This document shows positions 8,855 to 16,688 of a stretch of DNA of 25,792 nt, piece by piece. Numbering within the stretch: the first letter of the stretch is position 1; each line of letters opens with the position of its first letter. The notes beneath the pieces are model-generated. The model was not told the DNA's origin and ran no database searches. It saw nothing but the letters and a program-made list of their open reading frames with translations. The translations under genes were made by a program, and so were the position numbers. This DNA comes from DASRZM01 sp035686365 (GTDB lineage Bacteria > Pseudomonadota > Gammaproteobacteria > Xanthomonadales > Xanthomonadaceae). Location of the stretch: the NCBI GenBank assembly GCA_035686365.1, contig DASRZM010000006.1, forward strand, positions 1-25,792. The letters run 5' to 3'.

Positions 8855-9190
8855 ATGTCCGACCGCGATCAATCGCAGCAGCGCCGCAGGTTCCTCAAGC
8901 ATGCCGCCATGGCCGTGGTGGTGTTGCCGCTCGCCGGCCGGCTGGCTCCGGCCCGGGCCAGCGACCTTCCGCACCTGGACACGGCCGACCCGACCGCCGC
9001 GGCGCTGGGCTACGTCGAGGACGCGACCACGGTCGATGCGGCCAAGCACGCCAACTACAAGGCCGGCCAGACCTGCGCCAACTGCAACCTGATCCAGGCC
9101 GAGAGCGGCGACTGGCGCCCGTGCGCGCTGTTCCCCGGCAAGGCCGTGGCCGCCGAGGGCTGGTGCACGGCCTGGGTCGTCAAGCCCTGA
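8855..9190 (+). CDS. High-potential iron-sulfur protein (HiPIP), Tat-exported
   Basis: A 111-residue precursor. The N-terminus RRRFLKHAAMAVVVLPLAG ending in ARA-S is a twin-arginine signal, as expected for a periplasmic protein folded with its [4Fe-4S] cluster before export. Four cysteines (74, 77, 90, 104) follow the HiPIP pattern C-x2-C-x12-C-x13-C, with the usual aromatic residues near the end (GWCTAW). HiPIPs carry electrons in the periplasm between bc1 complexes and terminal reductases or reaction centres. A clear Shine-Dalgarno, GGTGGAG (8841-8847), supports ATG 8855. The FNR-like palindrome upstream would fit oxygen- or NO-dependent expression. I see no photosynthesis genes, so a respiratory role is more likely. 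Confidence 0.9.
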   Translation: MSDRDQSQQRRRFLKHAAMAVVVLPLAGRLAPARASDLPHLDTADPTAAALGYVEDATTVDAAKHANYKAGQTCANCNLIQAESGDWRPCALFPGKAVAAEGWCTAWVVKP

Positions 9191-9225
9191 GCCTCCCACC
9201 ACTGCAGACGTTCGGACGCAGCACC

Positions 9226-9310
9226 GTAGGAGCGGCCGTTGGCCGCGACCGGATCGCCGGAGGCGGTCGGCTCGCCGCATTGCCCGATCGCGGCCAACGG
9301 CCGCTCCTAC
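9226..9310. repeat. Family A (GTAG) REP pair, forward plus inverted
   Basis: A 24-bp unit at 9226-9249 reads GTAGGAGC, with the stem GCGGCC-GTT-GGCCGC closing into CGA. Its reverse complement stands at 9287-9310. The two face each other across 37 bp, the arrangement called BIME in other genomes. The pair fills most of the 223-bp gap between the HiPIP gene and rmuC; the rest holds a possible -10 TAGAAT at 9378 and nothing else I recognise. Confidence 0.93.
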
Positions 9311-9413
9311 AGGGGCTTCGATGCGGTCGGATCGCCGCCTGGGCGCGATGTCTCGGCGGCTGCGACGGCGCGACCGGTAGAATCGGGCCACTTCGCCCAT
9401 CCGCGACGATGCC

Positions 9414-10853
9414 GTGCCCGCCAACCTGGATCCCGTTTCCCTGCTGATCGGCGCGTCGCTGATCGCCGCGACCGTGCTGTTGCTGGGCTGGTTCGTCGTG
9501 CGCACGCACCGCGCGCGCGCCGGCGAGCTCACCGACGCGGTGGCCGTGCGCACGGCCGAGGTCGAGGAACTGCGCCGTCGCGTCGGCACCCTGTCGGAAG
9601 AGAACGCACGCCTGGCCGAGCGCGCCACCCGCGTGGAACGGCTGGAACAGGAGCTGCGCGAGGCACAGGCCGCGCTCGAACGCGCCCGTGCCGCCCAGCA
9701 GGGCGCCGAGCGCCACCTGGCCGCGCTGCAGTCGCGCCAGGACGAACAGCAGCGCGCCACCGAGCAGCGCATCCGCGACCTGCAGGCCACCCGCGAGCGC
9801 CTGGGCGCCGAGTTCAAGGCCCTGGCCGGCGAGGTCCTGGATGAGAAGTCGCGCAAGTTCGGCGAGCAGAACCTGCAGCAGCTCGGACAGGTGCTGAACC
9901 CGCTGCGCGAGGACCTGGGCGGTTTCCGCCGGCTGGTGTCCGAATCGTTCGAGAAGGAAGGGCAGGGCCGGGTGGAGCTCAAGACCGAACTGCAGCACCT
10001 GCGCGAACTCAACCGCCGCCTGTCCGAGGACGCCGACGCGCTCTCGCGCGCACTGACCACCGACACCCGTACCCAGGGCTACTGGGGCGAACTGCGGCTC
10101 GAACGCCTGCTGGAGGCCTCGGGTCTGACCCGCGGGCTCGAGTACGAGATGCAGGTGGGCCTGCGCGACGACGAGGGGCAGGGCTTTCGCCCCGACGTGA
10201 TCGTGCGCCTGCCCGAAGGCCGCGACGTGGTGATCGACGCCAAGGTCTCGCTGACCGCCTACCAGCGCTTCTGCGCCGCCACCACCGAGGCCGAGCGCGG
10301 CGCCCAGCTGGACCAGCACCTGGTGTCCCTGCGCGGACACATGCGCACGCTCGGCGGCAAGAATTACGCCGGTCTGGAGGGCGTGCGCACGCTCGACTAC
10401 GTACTGATGTTCGTGCCGGTGGAGACCGCCTTCATCGACGCGGTGCGGGCGGACGATGCGCTGTTCGACGAGGCGCTGAGGCTGGGCATCGTGATCGTGA
10501 GCCCCAGCACGCTGCTGGCCACGCTGCGCACCATCGCCAACCTGTGGAAGGTGGACAAGCAGAACCGCAACGCCCGCAAGATCGCCGCGCGCGCCGGCAA
10601 GCTGCTGGACAAGTTCACCGGGTTCGTCGACGACCTGGAGGAGGTCGGCAAGGCGCTGGGACGTGCGCGCGACGCCCACGAAGGCGCCGTGCGCAAGCTC
10701 GCCTCCGGCCGCGGCAACCTGCTGCGGCAGACCGAGATGCTGCGCGAGCTGGGCGCCGACGCCAGCAAGGCGCTGCCCACGCGCCTGGGCTCCGACGAGG
10801 AGGACGACGACGAGGACGCCGGCGAGGCAGCCACACCAAACGACCTCGAGTGA
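9414..10853 (+). CDS. rmuC: RmuC-family protein (DNA recombination protein)
   Basis: A 479-residue protein with an N-terminal membrane anchor (residues about 8-30, SLLIGASLIAATVLLLGWF), a long charged coiled coil (about 45-160) and the RmuC nuclease-like domain (about 190-430). Diagnostic motifs are GYWGELRLERLLE, FRPDVIVRLPEGRDVVIDAK, the segment KVSLTAYQRF, and TLDYVLMFVPVE. RmuC proteins limit inversions at short inverted repeats in E. coli; their exact activity is not settled. The start is GTG 9414; the ATG at 9409 is in another frame. The acidic tail (GSDEEDDDEDAGE) is variable in the family. A link with the abundant inverted repeats in this genome is tempting but only speculation. Confidence 0.92.
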   Translation: MPANLDPVSLLIGASLIAATVLLLGWFVVRTHRARAGELTDAVAVRTAEVEELRRRVGTLSEENARLAERATRVERLEQELREAQAALERARAAQQGAERHLAALQSRQDEQQRATEQRIRDLQATRERLGAEFKALAGEVLDEKSRKFGEQNLQQLGQVLNPLREDLGGFRRLVSESFEKEGQGRVELKTELQHLRELNRRLSEDADALSRALTTDTRTQGYWGELRLERLLEASGLTRGLEYEMQVGLRDDEGQGFRPDVIVRLPEGRDVVIDAKVSLTAYQRFCAATTEAERGAQLDQHLVSLRGHMRTLGGKNYAGLEGVRTLDYVLMFVPVETAFIDAVRADDALFDEALRLGIVIVSPSTLLATLRTIANLWKVDKQNRNARKIAARAGKLLDKFTGFVDDLEEVGKALGRARDAHEGAVRKLASGRGNLLRQTEMLRELGADASKALPTRLGSDEEDDDEDAGEAATPNDLE

Positions 10854-10881
10854 CCTGCCGCGCCGACCGGCCTCGCGCTAC

Positions 10882-10906
10882 GCCCTACGCGGTCTTCGCG
10901 TAGGGC
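10882..10906. terminator. Perfect hairpin between convergent rmuC and the symporter gene
   Basis: GCCCTACGCG (10882-10891) and CGCGTAGGGC (10897-10906) are perfectly complementary around a GTCTT loop. The hairpin overlaps the TAG stop of the minus-strand symporter gene (10885-10887) and lies 29 bp after the rmuC stop. No T-run follows on either strand, so it may be a bidirectional stop with help of Rho or only an mRNA 3'-end stabiliser. Confidence 0.5.
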
Positions 10907-12423
10907 CGGATCTCGCCCGACTTCACCCGCCGCAGGTAGCTGTCCAGGTCGCGCTTGACCACCGGCGCGAGCAGGTACAGGCCGATCACGTTGGGCAGCG
11001 CCATGACGAAGATCATCGCGTCGGAGAAGTCCACCACCGCGGCCAGGTTGCTGGCCGCGCCGATCACCACGAACAGGCAGAACACCAGCTTGTAGCCCAG
11101 CGACACGGCCTTGTTGTCGCCCAGCAGGTAGCAGGCCGACTTCTCGCCGTAGTACGACCACGCCAGCATCGTGGAGAACGCGAACAGGAACACCGACAGC
11201 GCCAGCAGGTACGGGAACCAGCTCAGCACCGAGGCGTAGGCCATCGAGGTCAGCGCCACGCCGTCGGCCACGCCGGACTGCTGGTACATGCCGGTGATGA
11301 CGATCACCAGCGCGGTCATGGTGCAGATCACCACGGTGTCGATGAATGGCTCCCACAGCGCGACCAGGCCCTCGGTGATCGGCTCCTTGGTGCGCACCGC
11401 CGAATGCGCGATCGCCGCCGAGCCGATTCCGGCCTCGTTGGAGAATGCAGCGCGGCGGAAGCCCTGGATCAGCACGCCGACCACGCCGCCGGTGACGCCC
11501 TCGGGCGAGAAGGCGCCGTCCATGATGGCGCCGAAGGCGGCCGGGATGTCCGCCACGTGCACGCCCAGGATGTACAGGCCGCACGCCAGGTAGATGACGG
11601 CCATCGCCGGCACCAGCTTGCTGGTGACCCGCGCGATCGACTGGATGCCGCCGATGATCACCAGCGCCACCATCACCGCCATGCCGGTGCCGAACAGCCA
11701 GCCCTTGTCGGCCAGCCAGCTGTCGGCGCCGCCGCTGACGTTGACCATCTGCTGGAAGGTCTGGTTGGCCTGGAACATGTTGCCGCCGCCGATCGAGCCG
11801 CCGATGCAGCACACGGCGAACACCAGCGCCAGCACCTTGCCGAAGCCGGCCAGCTGCGGGTAGTGCTCGGCCAGGCCCTTGCTCAGGTAGTACATCGGGC
11901 CGCCCGAGACGGTGCCGTCGGGGTGCTCGTCGCGGTACTTCACGCCCAGCGTGCACTCCACGAACTTGGTGCTCATGCCCAGCAGGCCGGCCACGATCAT
12001 CCAGAAGGTCGCCCCCGGGCCGCCCAGGGTGATCGCGATCGCCACGCCGGCGATGTTGCCCAGGCCCACGGTGCCCGACAGGGCGGTGGACAGCGCCTGG
12101 AAGGCGCTGACCTCGCCGGTGTCGTGCGGGTCGGCGTAGTCGCCGCGGATCAGCCGCAGGCCCTGGAGGAAGCCGCGGATGTTGATGAAGCGGTTGAAGA
12201 GCGTGAAGAAGGTCGCCGCGATCACCAGCCACAGCACCATCGCCGGCATTGACTGCCCGAAGCCGACCGGGATCGGATAGAACACGAAAGCCGAGATCCA
12301 GGCCGCCAGCGGCGCGAAGATGGCGTTGATGGCAGCGTCGATACCGCCGCCGTTGCCGCCGTTGGTGGCGCCGGCCGCCGATGGGGCGAGCGCGGCCAGT
12401 GCGGGCACGAGTCGATGGAACAT
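10885..12423 (-). CDS. Sodium:alanine symporter (AGCS family)
   Basis: A 512-residue polytopic membrane protein of the alanine or glycine:cation symporter family, which imports Ala/Gly with Na+. Signature segments are SGTVGLGNIAGVAIAITLGG, GPGATFWMIVAGLLGMSTK, GTVSGGPMYYLSKGL and FRRAAFSNEAGIGSAAIAHS, the last being the AGCS hallmark. About eleven hydrophobic segments are visible. ATG 12423 is preceded by a strong Shine-Dalgarno (AAGGAGG, about 9 bp upstream). An in-frame ATG at 12447 lies upstream of that ribosome site and is therefore unlikely. The N-terminus (LVPALAALAPSAAGA) looks signal-like. It follows the NhaC-type antiporter gene by 38 bp on the same strand, so the two sodium transporters are probably co-transcribed. 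Confidence 0.92.
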   Translation of the reverse strand: MFHRLVPALAALAPSAAGATNGGNGGGIDAAINAIFAPLAAWISAFVFYPIPVGFGQSMPAMVLWLVIAATFFTLFNRFINIRGFLQGLRLIRGDYADPHDTGEVSAFQALSTALSGTVGLGNIAGVAIAITLGGPGATFWMIVAGLLGMSTKFVECTLGVKYRDEHPDGTVSGGPMYYLSKGLAEHYPQLAGFGKVLALVFAVCCIGGSIGGGNMFQANQTFQQMVNVSGGADSWLADKGWLFGTGMAVMVALVIIGGIQSIARVTSKLVPAMAVIYLACGLYILGVHVADIPAAFGAIMDGAFSPEGVTGGVVGVLIQGFRRAAFSNEAGIGSAAIAHSAVRTKEPITEGLVALWEPFIDTVVICTMTALVIVITGMYQQSGVADGVALTSMAYASVLSWFPYLLALSVFLFAFSTMLAWSYYGEKSACYLLGDNKAVSLGYKLVFCLFVVIGAASNLAAVVDFSDAMIFVMALPNVIGLYLLAPVVKRDLDSYLRRVKSGEIRPYAKTA

Positions 12424-12461
12424 TGCGGCGAATCCTCCTTGCTGCATGGGCGTGGCGGCGC

Positions 12462-13949
12462 TCAGGCCGGCGCGCTTTGCGGTTGCGGCCGTTCCGGCCG
12501 GTCGCGGATGATCTTGAAACCGGCGTAGGCCATGGCCACCGCGATCAGCGGGTTGGCCAGATTGAAGAACACATAGGGCAGGTAGTCCAGCGTGGCCACG
12601 CCCAGGGTCGCGGCCATGAAGGCGCCACAGGTGTTCCAGGGCACCAGCGGCGAGGTCAGTGTGCCGGCATCCTCGAGCGCGCGCGACAGGTTCACCGCCG
12701 CCAGTCCGCGGCGCTCGTACTCGGGCCGGAACAGCCGGCCCGGCAGCACGATGGCCAGGTACTGGTCCGCCGCCACCAGGTTGGTGCCGAAGGCGGTGGC
12801 CAGGGTGGCGGCGATCAGCGAACCGGTGGTCTTTGCCGCCGCGAGCACGCTGCGGATCAGCCGTTCCAGGAAGCCGGCGCGCTCCATCACCCCGCCGAAG
12901 GCCATCGCGCACATGACCAGCCAGATGGTGTTGAGCATCGAGACCATGCCACCGCGGGTGAGCAGCTCGTCCACCGCCGCATTGCCGGTGGCGGACTTGT
13001 AACCGTCGAACAGCGCGGTCCAGGCCCCGGCGAACAGCGCCAGCGGGCGCGGCAGCGCCTCGTTGCCGGCCAGCCCGGCGGTGACCTCGGGCTGGAAGAT
13101 CACCGCGAACACCGCCCCGAGCAGGGCGCCGATGCCGATGGTAGGAAACGCCGGGAACCTGCGGACCGCCAGCGCGAACACGACCAGCAGCGGGATCAGC
13201 AGGTACCAGCCCAGGTCGAACTGCGCCGCCAGCGCCAGCGGCAGCTCGCCGAAGCCCACCGCGACCTCGCGCAGCTCCGCGCCGACGCCGATGAGCGCGA
13301 ACAGCACCAGCGCCAGCGCGATGCTGGGGCCGGTGGTCCAGGTCATGTGCCGCACGTGGCTGAACAGCTCGCTGCCGGCGGCGGCCGGGGCCAGGTTCGT
13401 GGTGTCCGACAGCGGCGACATCTTGTCGCCGAAATAGGCGCCGGAAATGATTGCCCCGGCGGTGATCTCCGGCGACATGCCCAGGCCCTGGGCCACGCCG
13501 ATCAGCGACACGCCCAGGGTGCCGGCCACGGTCCAGGAGCTGCCGATGGTCAGGGCCACCAGCGCGCACACGAAGCAGGTGGCCGGATAGAAGTACGCCG
13601 GCGACATCAGCGCCAGGCCGTAGTCGATCAGCAGCGGCACCGTGCCGCACAGGATCCAGGTGCCGATCAGCGCACCCACGGCCAGCAGGATGAACATGGC
13701 GTTGGTGGCCAGCGCCACGCCGTGGACGATCGCTTCCTGGATGTCGTCCCAGCCGTGGCCGTTGCTGATCGCCAGGATCGCCGCCAGTCCGGCGCCCAGC
13801 AGCAGCGCGATCTGGTTGCCGCCGTAGGAGGCGTTGTCGCCGAACAGTGCCACCGACAGCGACAGCAGTACGATCAGGAACAGCAGCGGAACCGCCGCCT
13901 GCCACAGCTTCGGTTCGCGGATCGTACGCGCCTGCTCGGTCGCCCCCAT
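12462..13949 (-). CDS. nhaC: NhaC-family Na+/H+ antiporter
   Basis: A 495-residue membrane protein with about eleven to twelve hydrophobic segments. The motifs TIGSSWTVAGTLGVSLIGVA, GAIISGAYFGDKMSPLSDTT, NLAPAAAG, GTNLVAADQYLAIVLPGR, and LTSPLVPWNTCGAFMA are typical of NhaC-type antiporters, which expel Na+ in exchange for protons. Some members exchange malate/lactate, so the substrate is not certain. The ATG at 13949 begins MGATEQARTIREP before the first membrane segment. It is the upstream gene of a probable two-gene unit with the AGCS symporter: one imports sodium with alanine, the other can expel it. Confidence 0.88.
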   Translation of the reverse strand: MGATEQARTIREPKLWQAAVPLLFLIVLLSLSVALFGDNASYGGNQIALLLGAGLAAILAISNGHGWDDIQEAIVHGVALATNAMFILLAVGALIGTWILCGTVPLLIDYGLALMSPAYFYPATCFVCALVALTIGSSWTVAGTLGVSLIGVAQGLGMSPEITAGAIISGAYFGDKMSPLSDTTNLAPAAAGSELFSHVRHMTWTTGPSIALALVLFALIGVGAELREVAVGFGELPLALAAQFDLGWYLLIPLLVVFALAVRRFPAFPTIGIGALLGAVFAVIFQPEVTAGLAGNEALPRPLALFAGAWTALFDGYKSATGNAAVDELLTRGGMVSMLNTIWLVMCAMAFGGVMERAGFLERLIRSVLAAAKTTGSLIAATLATAFGTNLVAADQYLAIVLPGRLFRPEYERRGLAAVNLSRALEDAGTLTSPLVPWNTCGAFMAATLGVATLDYLPYVFFNLANPLIAVAMAYAGFKIIRDRPERPQPQSAPA

Positions 13950-14039
13950 CGGCCCCCCTCGTCAACGGACGGACGGCGGAGTGTACCCGCGGGTCCCCCC
14001 GGGCGCGAATCCCCACGCCGCTGCGCTCCGCGACGCGCT

Positions 14040-14159
14040 GTAGGAGCGGCCGTTGGCCGCGATCCCACCCCGCCGCAACTTCTGTAGGAGCGGCCGTTGG
14101 CCGCGATCGGTGTGCCGAATCCATGCACTGCACCAATCGCGGCCAACGGCCGCTCCTAC
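14040..14159. repeat. Family A REP cluster: two forward, one inverted
   Basis: Forward units at 14040-14063 and 14084-14107 and an inverted unit at 14136-14159 share the GTAGGAGC end and the GCGGCC-GTT-GGCCGC stem. They occupy the middle of the 255-bp gap between the divergently arranged nhaC and the NUDIX gene. Open frames through this array are artefacts of the repeats. Confidence 0.93.
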
Positions 14160-14204
14160 AGCAGGGGGCGCGCAGGCAATCGGGGCATTGGCTACCATCG
14201 GCGA

Positions 14205-14756
14205 ATGGCTGCGCCGTTCTCCCTCGCCGACGCACTGGAGCACTATCGCCGCCGCTGGCCGGACGAGTACGCGGGGATCGACGCCTTCGTCTCCTTCCTG
14301 CGCCGCCACGGCGAGGACGCCTTCCACCGCCACTGCGAACCGGGCCACTTCACCGGTTCGGCCTGGCTGGTCTCGGGCGACGGCGAGCGCGTGCTGCTGA
14401 CCCATCACCGCAAGCTCGAGCGCTGGCTGCAACCGGGCGGGCACTGCGACGGCGACCCCGACCTGCCGCGCGTGGCCCTGCGCGAGGCACAGGAGGAAAC
14501 GGGCCTGGACGGGCTGCAGATCGACCCGGCGATCTTCGACATCGACCGCCACCGGATTCCGGCCCGCTCCGGCGAGCCCGGGCACTGGCATTACGACGTG
14601 CGCTTCGTGGTCCGTGCCACCGTCACCGAGGCCTTCACCGTGAGCCAGGAGTCCCACGACCTGGCCTGGCGCCGCCTCGACCAGGTGGAACTGGACGAAC
14701 ACGCCGACCCGTCCGTGCGCCGCATGGCCGCCAAGTGGCTGACGCAGTCGACCTGA
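14205..14756 (+). CDS. NUDIX hydrolase
   Basis: A 183-residue protein with a NUDIX box at residues 78-101: GGHCDGDPDLPRVALREAQ followed by EETGL. The REAQEETG core that binds the metal (Glu94, Glu97, Glu98) is intact. The upstream Glu of the canonical GX5E part is not in its usual place, which is common in the GGHxD subfamily. Substrate cannot be told; nucleoside diphosphate derivatives are usual. The ATG at 14205 (MAAPFSLADALEHY) is chosen because the longer frame translates REP sequence. Both neighbours are separated by repeat clusters, so it is probably a single-gene unit. Confidence 0.85.
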   Translation: MAAPFSLADALEHYRRRWPDEYAGIDAFVSFLRRHGEDAFHRHCEPGHFTGSAWLVSGDGERVLLTHHRKLERWLQPGGHCDGDPDLPRVALREAQEETGLDGLQIDPAIFDIDRHRIPARSGEPGHWHYDVRFVVRATVTEAFTVSQESHDLAWRRLDQVELDEHADPSVRRMAAKWLTQST

Positions 14757-14776
14757 CCCGCGCGCGTCCACCCGCT

Positions 14777-14910
14777 GTAGGAGCGGCCGTTGGCCGCGAT
14801 GCATTCTCGCCAAGACGTTTGCGGAACCCGCGTGGGAGCGGCCGTTGGCCGCGATGCAATCTCGCCACAACGCTTCACCGTGCCGCGTAGGAGCGGCCGT
14901 TGGCCGCGAT
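14777..14910 (+). repeat. Family A REP cluster: three direct copies
   Basis: Units at 14777-14800, 14832-14855 (variant GTGGGAGC end) and 14887-14910 are all forward and spaced exactly 55 bp start to start. The regular spacing suggests amplification of a 55-bp unit, and the spacers share CTCGCCA and CGTTT/CGCTT fragments. They fill the gap after the NUDIX gene. Confidence 0.93.
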
Positions 14911-14921
14911 CGGGCGTCCCA

Positions 14922-14993
14922 TCCGGTTCGTGCTGATGCTTCGACAGGCTCAGCACAGGGCGGCGCTGGCGCGCCGTCGAAGCACGAACCGGA
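14922..14993. repeat. Family C inverted-repeat element
   Basis: Perfect 13-bp terminal inverted repeats, TCCGGTTCGTGCT (14922-14934) and AGCACGAACCGGA (14981-14993), enclose CTTCGACAGGCTCAGCAC. The CGACAGGCTCAGCAC core is a common dispersed repeat in proteobacterial genomes. A related sequence (CGTTCGTCCTGAG..TCGAAGCACG) sits within the truncated icmF copy at 25570-25596. Confidence 0.75.
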
Positions 14994-15017
14994 CGCCTCG
15001 AGGCTCCGGCCCCTACG

Positions 15018-15512
15018 TCAGCCCCGTCCCCTGTCGCGCCCGCCACGCCGCCCATGGTGATGCCGGTGCATCAACTCGGTGACACTCGAGCGCTCCTCGG
15101 GCGTGAGTTGCCCCATCAGGTCGCCCAGCATCGCCTGCACCGCCGAGGCGGCAGCCACATCGCGCTCGCGCAGCGCGGCGAACGCCCGCTCCAGCGCCGC
15201 AGCATCGAACGGCTCGGCCTCCATCGCATCGTGCACATCCCCACGCGCCTGGAACACCTCGCGCACGGCGCCGCGGATGGTCGGCCGGTGGCGATCGAGC
15301 ACCGCATCGACCACCCCGTGGCGTTCCTCCGGCAAGCCCTGGCGCAACAGCCGCGGGCTGGGCATGAAGCGGTCCCCATGCATGTACATGGCCTTCGCGT
15401 GCCGCTTGGGCAGCTCGAAGTAGTGCCAGCCCATCCCCGCCACCAGCGCCACGTTGAGCGCCAGCGAGCCCACCAGCATCCAGCGCACGCCCGGAGAGGC
15501 GGTGACGTTCAT
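15018..15512 (-). CDS. Membrane-anchored periplasmic metal-sensor-like protein (Spy/CnrX type)
   Basis: A 164-residue protein with a single N-terminal membrane anchor (about 11-28, WMLVGSLALNVALVAGMG) followed by a helical, charged periplasmic domain. The domain holds the LTPEER motif (136-141) typical of Spy/CpxP/CnrX-like periplasmic metal-sensor proteins, and an upstream GLPEERHGVV of the same kind. Potential metal ligands are clustered: KRHAKAMYMHGDRFM near the membrane and HRHHHG at the C-terminus. It is the last gene of a sigma factor / putative anti-sigma / sensor series, 97 bp after the preceding gene. By analogy with CnrX it could titrate or signal to the anti-sigma factor. That role is inference. 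Confidence 0.7.
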   Translation of the reverse strand: MNVTASPGVRWMLVGSLALNVALVAGMGWHYFELPKRHAKAMYMHGDRFMPSPRLLRQGLPEERHGVVDAVLDRHRPTIRGAVREVFQARGDVHDAMEAEPFDAAALERAFAALRERDVAAASAVQAMLGDLMGQLTPEERSSVTELMHRHHHGRRGGRDRGRG

Positions 15513-15609
15513 CGCGCGTCCCCCTGTGCACTCGACGCACGCGCCGTCACCGCCGCCACCGGCATCGTCACCGGCGCCTGCTGCAGTGTCGATGGCAGGA
15601 CAGCCGCGT

Positions 15610-16044
15610 TCACTGCGAGTAGTCCTCGTAACCCGGGTCCAGCAGCGCCAGTTCGGCGTACGCGGGCGCCTGGGCCTCGGCCTCGAGCGGCGCCTCGACC
15701 ATCGCCGCCGCAGCGATGCCCAGCGCCAGGCTGCCGGCGAAGGCCGGCCCGGCCACGCGCAGCCCGCCGAGCTCGCGCCACAACGCGCGCAGCAAGCCGC
15801 CGGCGCCGATGCGTCCCTCGGCCGCCAGCACGATCGCGCGGCGCAGGTCGGAGTGCGGCGCGGGCGTCACCTCGTGCGCTAGCCATGCATCCAGTTCGCC
15901 GGCCTGTCGCAACGACTGGCGCGCATCGGCGCACCGCATCAGCCGTGCCTGCGCCGCCTCGCGCTCGTGCTGCGGCCAGCGTGCAAGCTCGCCGCCGTAT
16001 GCCTCGGCCTGCGTGCGGAACCGTTCCAGCGACATGACATTCAT
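15610..16044 (-). CDS. Putative anti-sigma factor (single-pass membrane protein)
   Basis: This 144-residue protein begins MNVMSLERFRTQAEAYGGEL and has one hydrophobic segment (about residues 97-116, AGPAFAGSLALGIAAAAMV). The cytoplasmic N-terminal part is helical and charged (RWPQHEREAAQARL). I recognise no named domain. Its ATG overlaps the stop of the ECF sigma gene (TCATG on the plus strand), and its single-pass topology is what an anti-sigma factor needs. The assignment rests mainly on context. The alternative is a conserved membrane protein of unknown function that often follows this sigma group. Confidence 0.55.
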   Translation of the reverse strand: MNVMSLERFRTQAEAYGGELARWPQHEREAAQARLMRCADARQSLRQAGELDAWLAHEVTPAPHSDLRRAIVLAAEGRIGAGGLLRALWRELGGLRVAGPAFAGSLALGIAAAAMVEAPLEAEAQAPAYAELALLDPGYEDYSQ

Positions 16045-16631
16045 GGCGGCGATACTCCCATCGTTTGCCGCAGCGGACCCAGGCGCTCGCGCAGGCTGCG
16101 GCGGGCCCGGGCCAACAGCGATTCCAGCGCCGGGACGCTGATCTCGAGCAGCTGCGCCGCCTCGGCCTGCGTCAGACCTTCGAAATGGAACAGCACCAGC
16201 GCCTCGCGCTGGCGCTCGGGCAGGGCCGCGACCGCCTCGCGCACCGCGCGCGCGGCATTGGCCTGCTCGGCATGGCGCTCGGGCCCGGCGCTGCGCGCGC
16301 CGATCGCCTCGGTGTCCACCGGCGCCTGCGGCCGCCGGCGGCGCAGGCGGTCGCGGCAGCCATTGAGGGCGACCCCGTACAGCCAGCTCGAGAAGCGCGC
16401 ACGGCCCGGGCGCCAGCGCGGCGCGATCTCCCAGGCCTTCACGAAGGTGTCCTGGCACACGTCCTGGGCCTCCGCGGCATCGTCGAGCAGGCGCACGGCG
16501 GTGGCGTGCAGCCGCTCCAGGTGGCGGTCCACCAGTGCGCGGCACGCCGCAGCGTCGCCGCCCGCGATCGCGCGCAGCAGCGCGAGGTCAGGATCGACGT
16601 CGTCATCGGCTCGGACCTCGCGCGGGCTCAG
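16041..16631 (-). CDS. ECF-family RNA polymerase sigma factor
   Basis: Region 2 is visible in CRALVDRHLERLHATAVRLL, AQDVCQDTFVKAWE and FSSWLYGVALNGCRDRLRRR. Region 4 lies in LPERQREALVLFHFEGLTQA and LEISVPALESLLARARRSL. The shortest canonical start is GTG 16532, but it would cut region 2: the frame upstream encodes DPDLALLRAIAGGDAAACRA, plainly the normal N-terminus. No ATG, GTG or TTG lies in that extension. A CTG at 16631 (LSPREVRADDD) stands 7 bp after GGAG, so I propose a CTG start and a 196-residue protein. The gene overlaps the putative anti-sigma gene and lies 57 bp after the EF-hand gene. Confidence 0.85.
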   Translation of the reverse strand: MSPREVRADDDVDPDLALLRAIAGGDAAACRALVDRHLERLHATAVRLLDDAAEAQDVCQDTFVKAWEIAPRWRPGRARFSSWLYGVALNGCRDRLRRRRPQAPVDTEAIGARSAGPERHAEQANAARAVREAVAALPERQREALVLFHFEGLTQAEAAQLLEISVPALESLLARARRSLRERLGPLRQTMGVSPP

Positions 16632-16688
16632 TGGCGGACTCCGTGAGGATCGCGGCGACGCATGCCGCGCCGCCGCGATTGTCGCTCA

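Noticed and set aside
14097..14204. Upstream extension of the NUDIX protein
   Set aside because: The added residues translate two REP units and match no NUDIX N-terminus; ATG 14205 gives a normal protein.
10885..14235. A very long minus-strand open frame of over 1100 codons
   Set aside because: Only the part from ATG 12423 encodes the symporter; the rest is the shadow of nhaC and REP sequence in a GC-rich genome.
14777..14910. Regularly spaced repeats suggesting a CRISPR array
   Set aside because: Only three units, palindromic with a GTAG end, scattered copies elsewhere in both orientations, and no cas genes.
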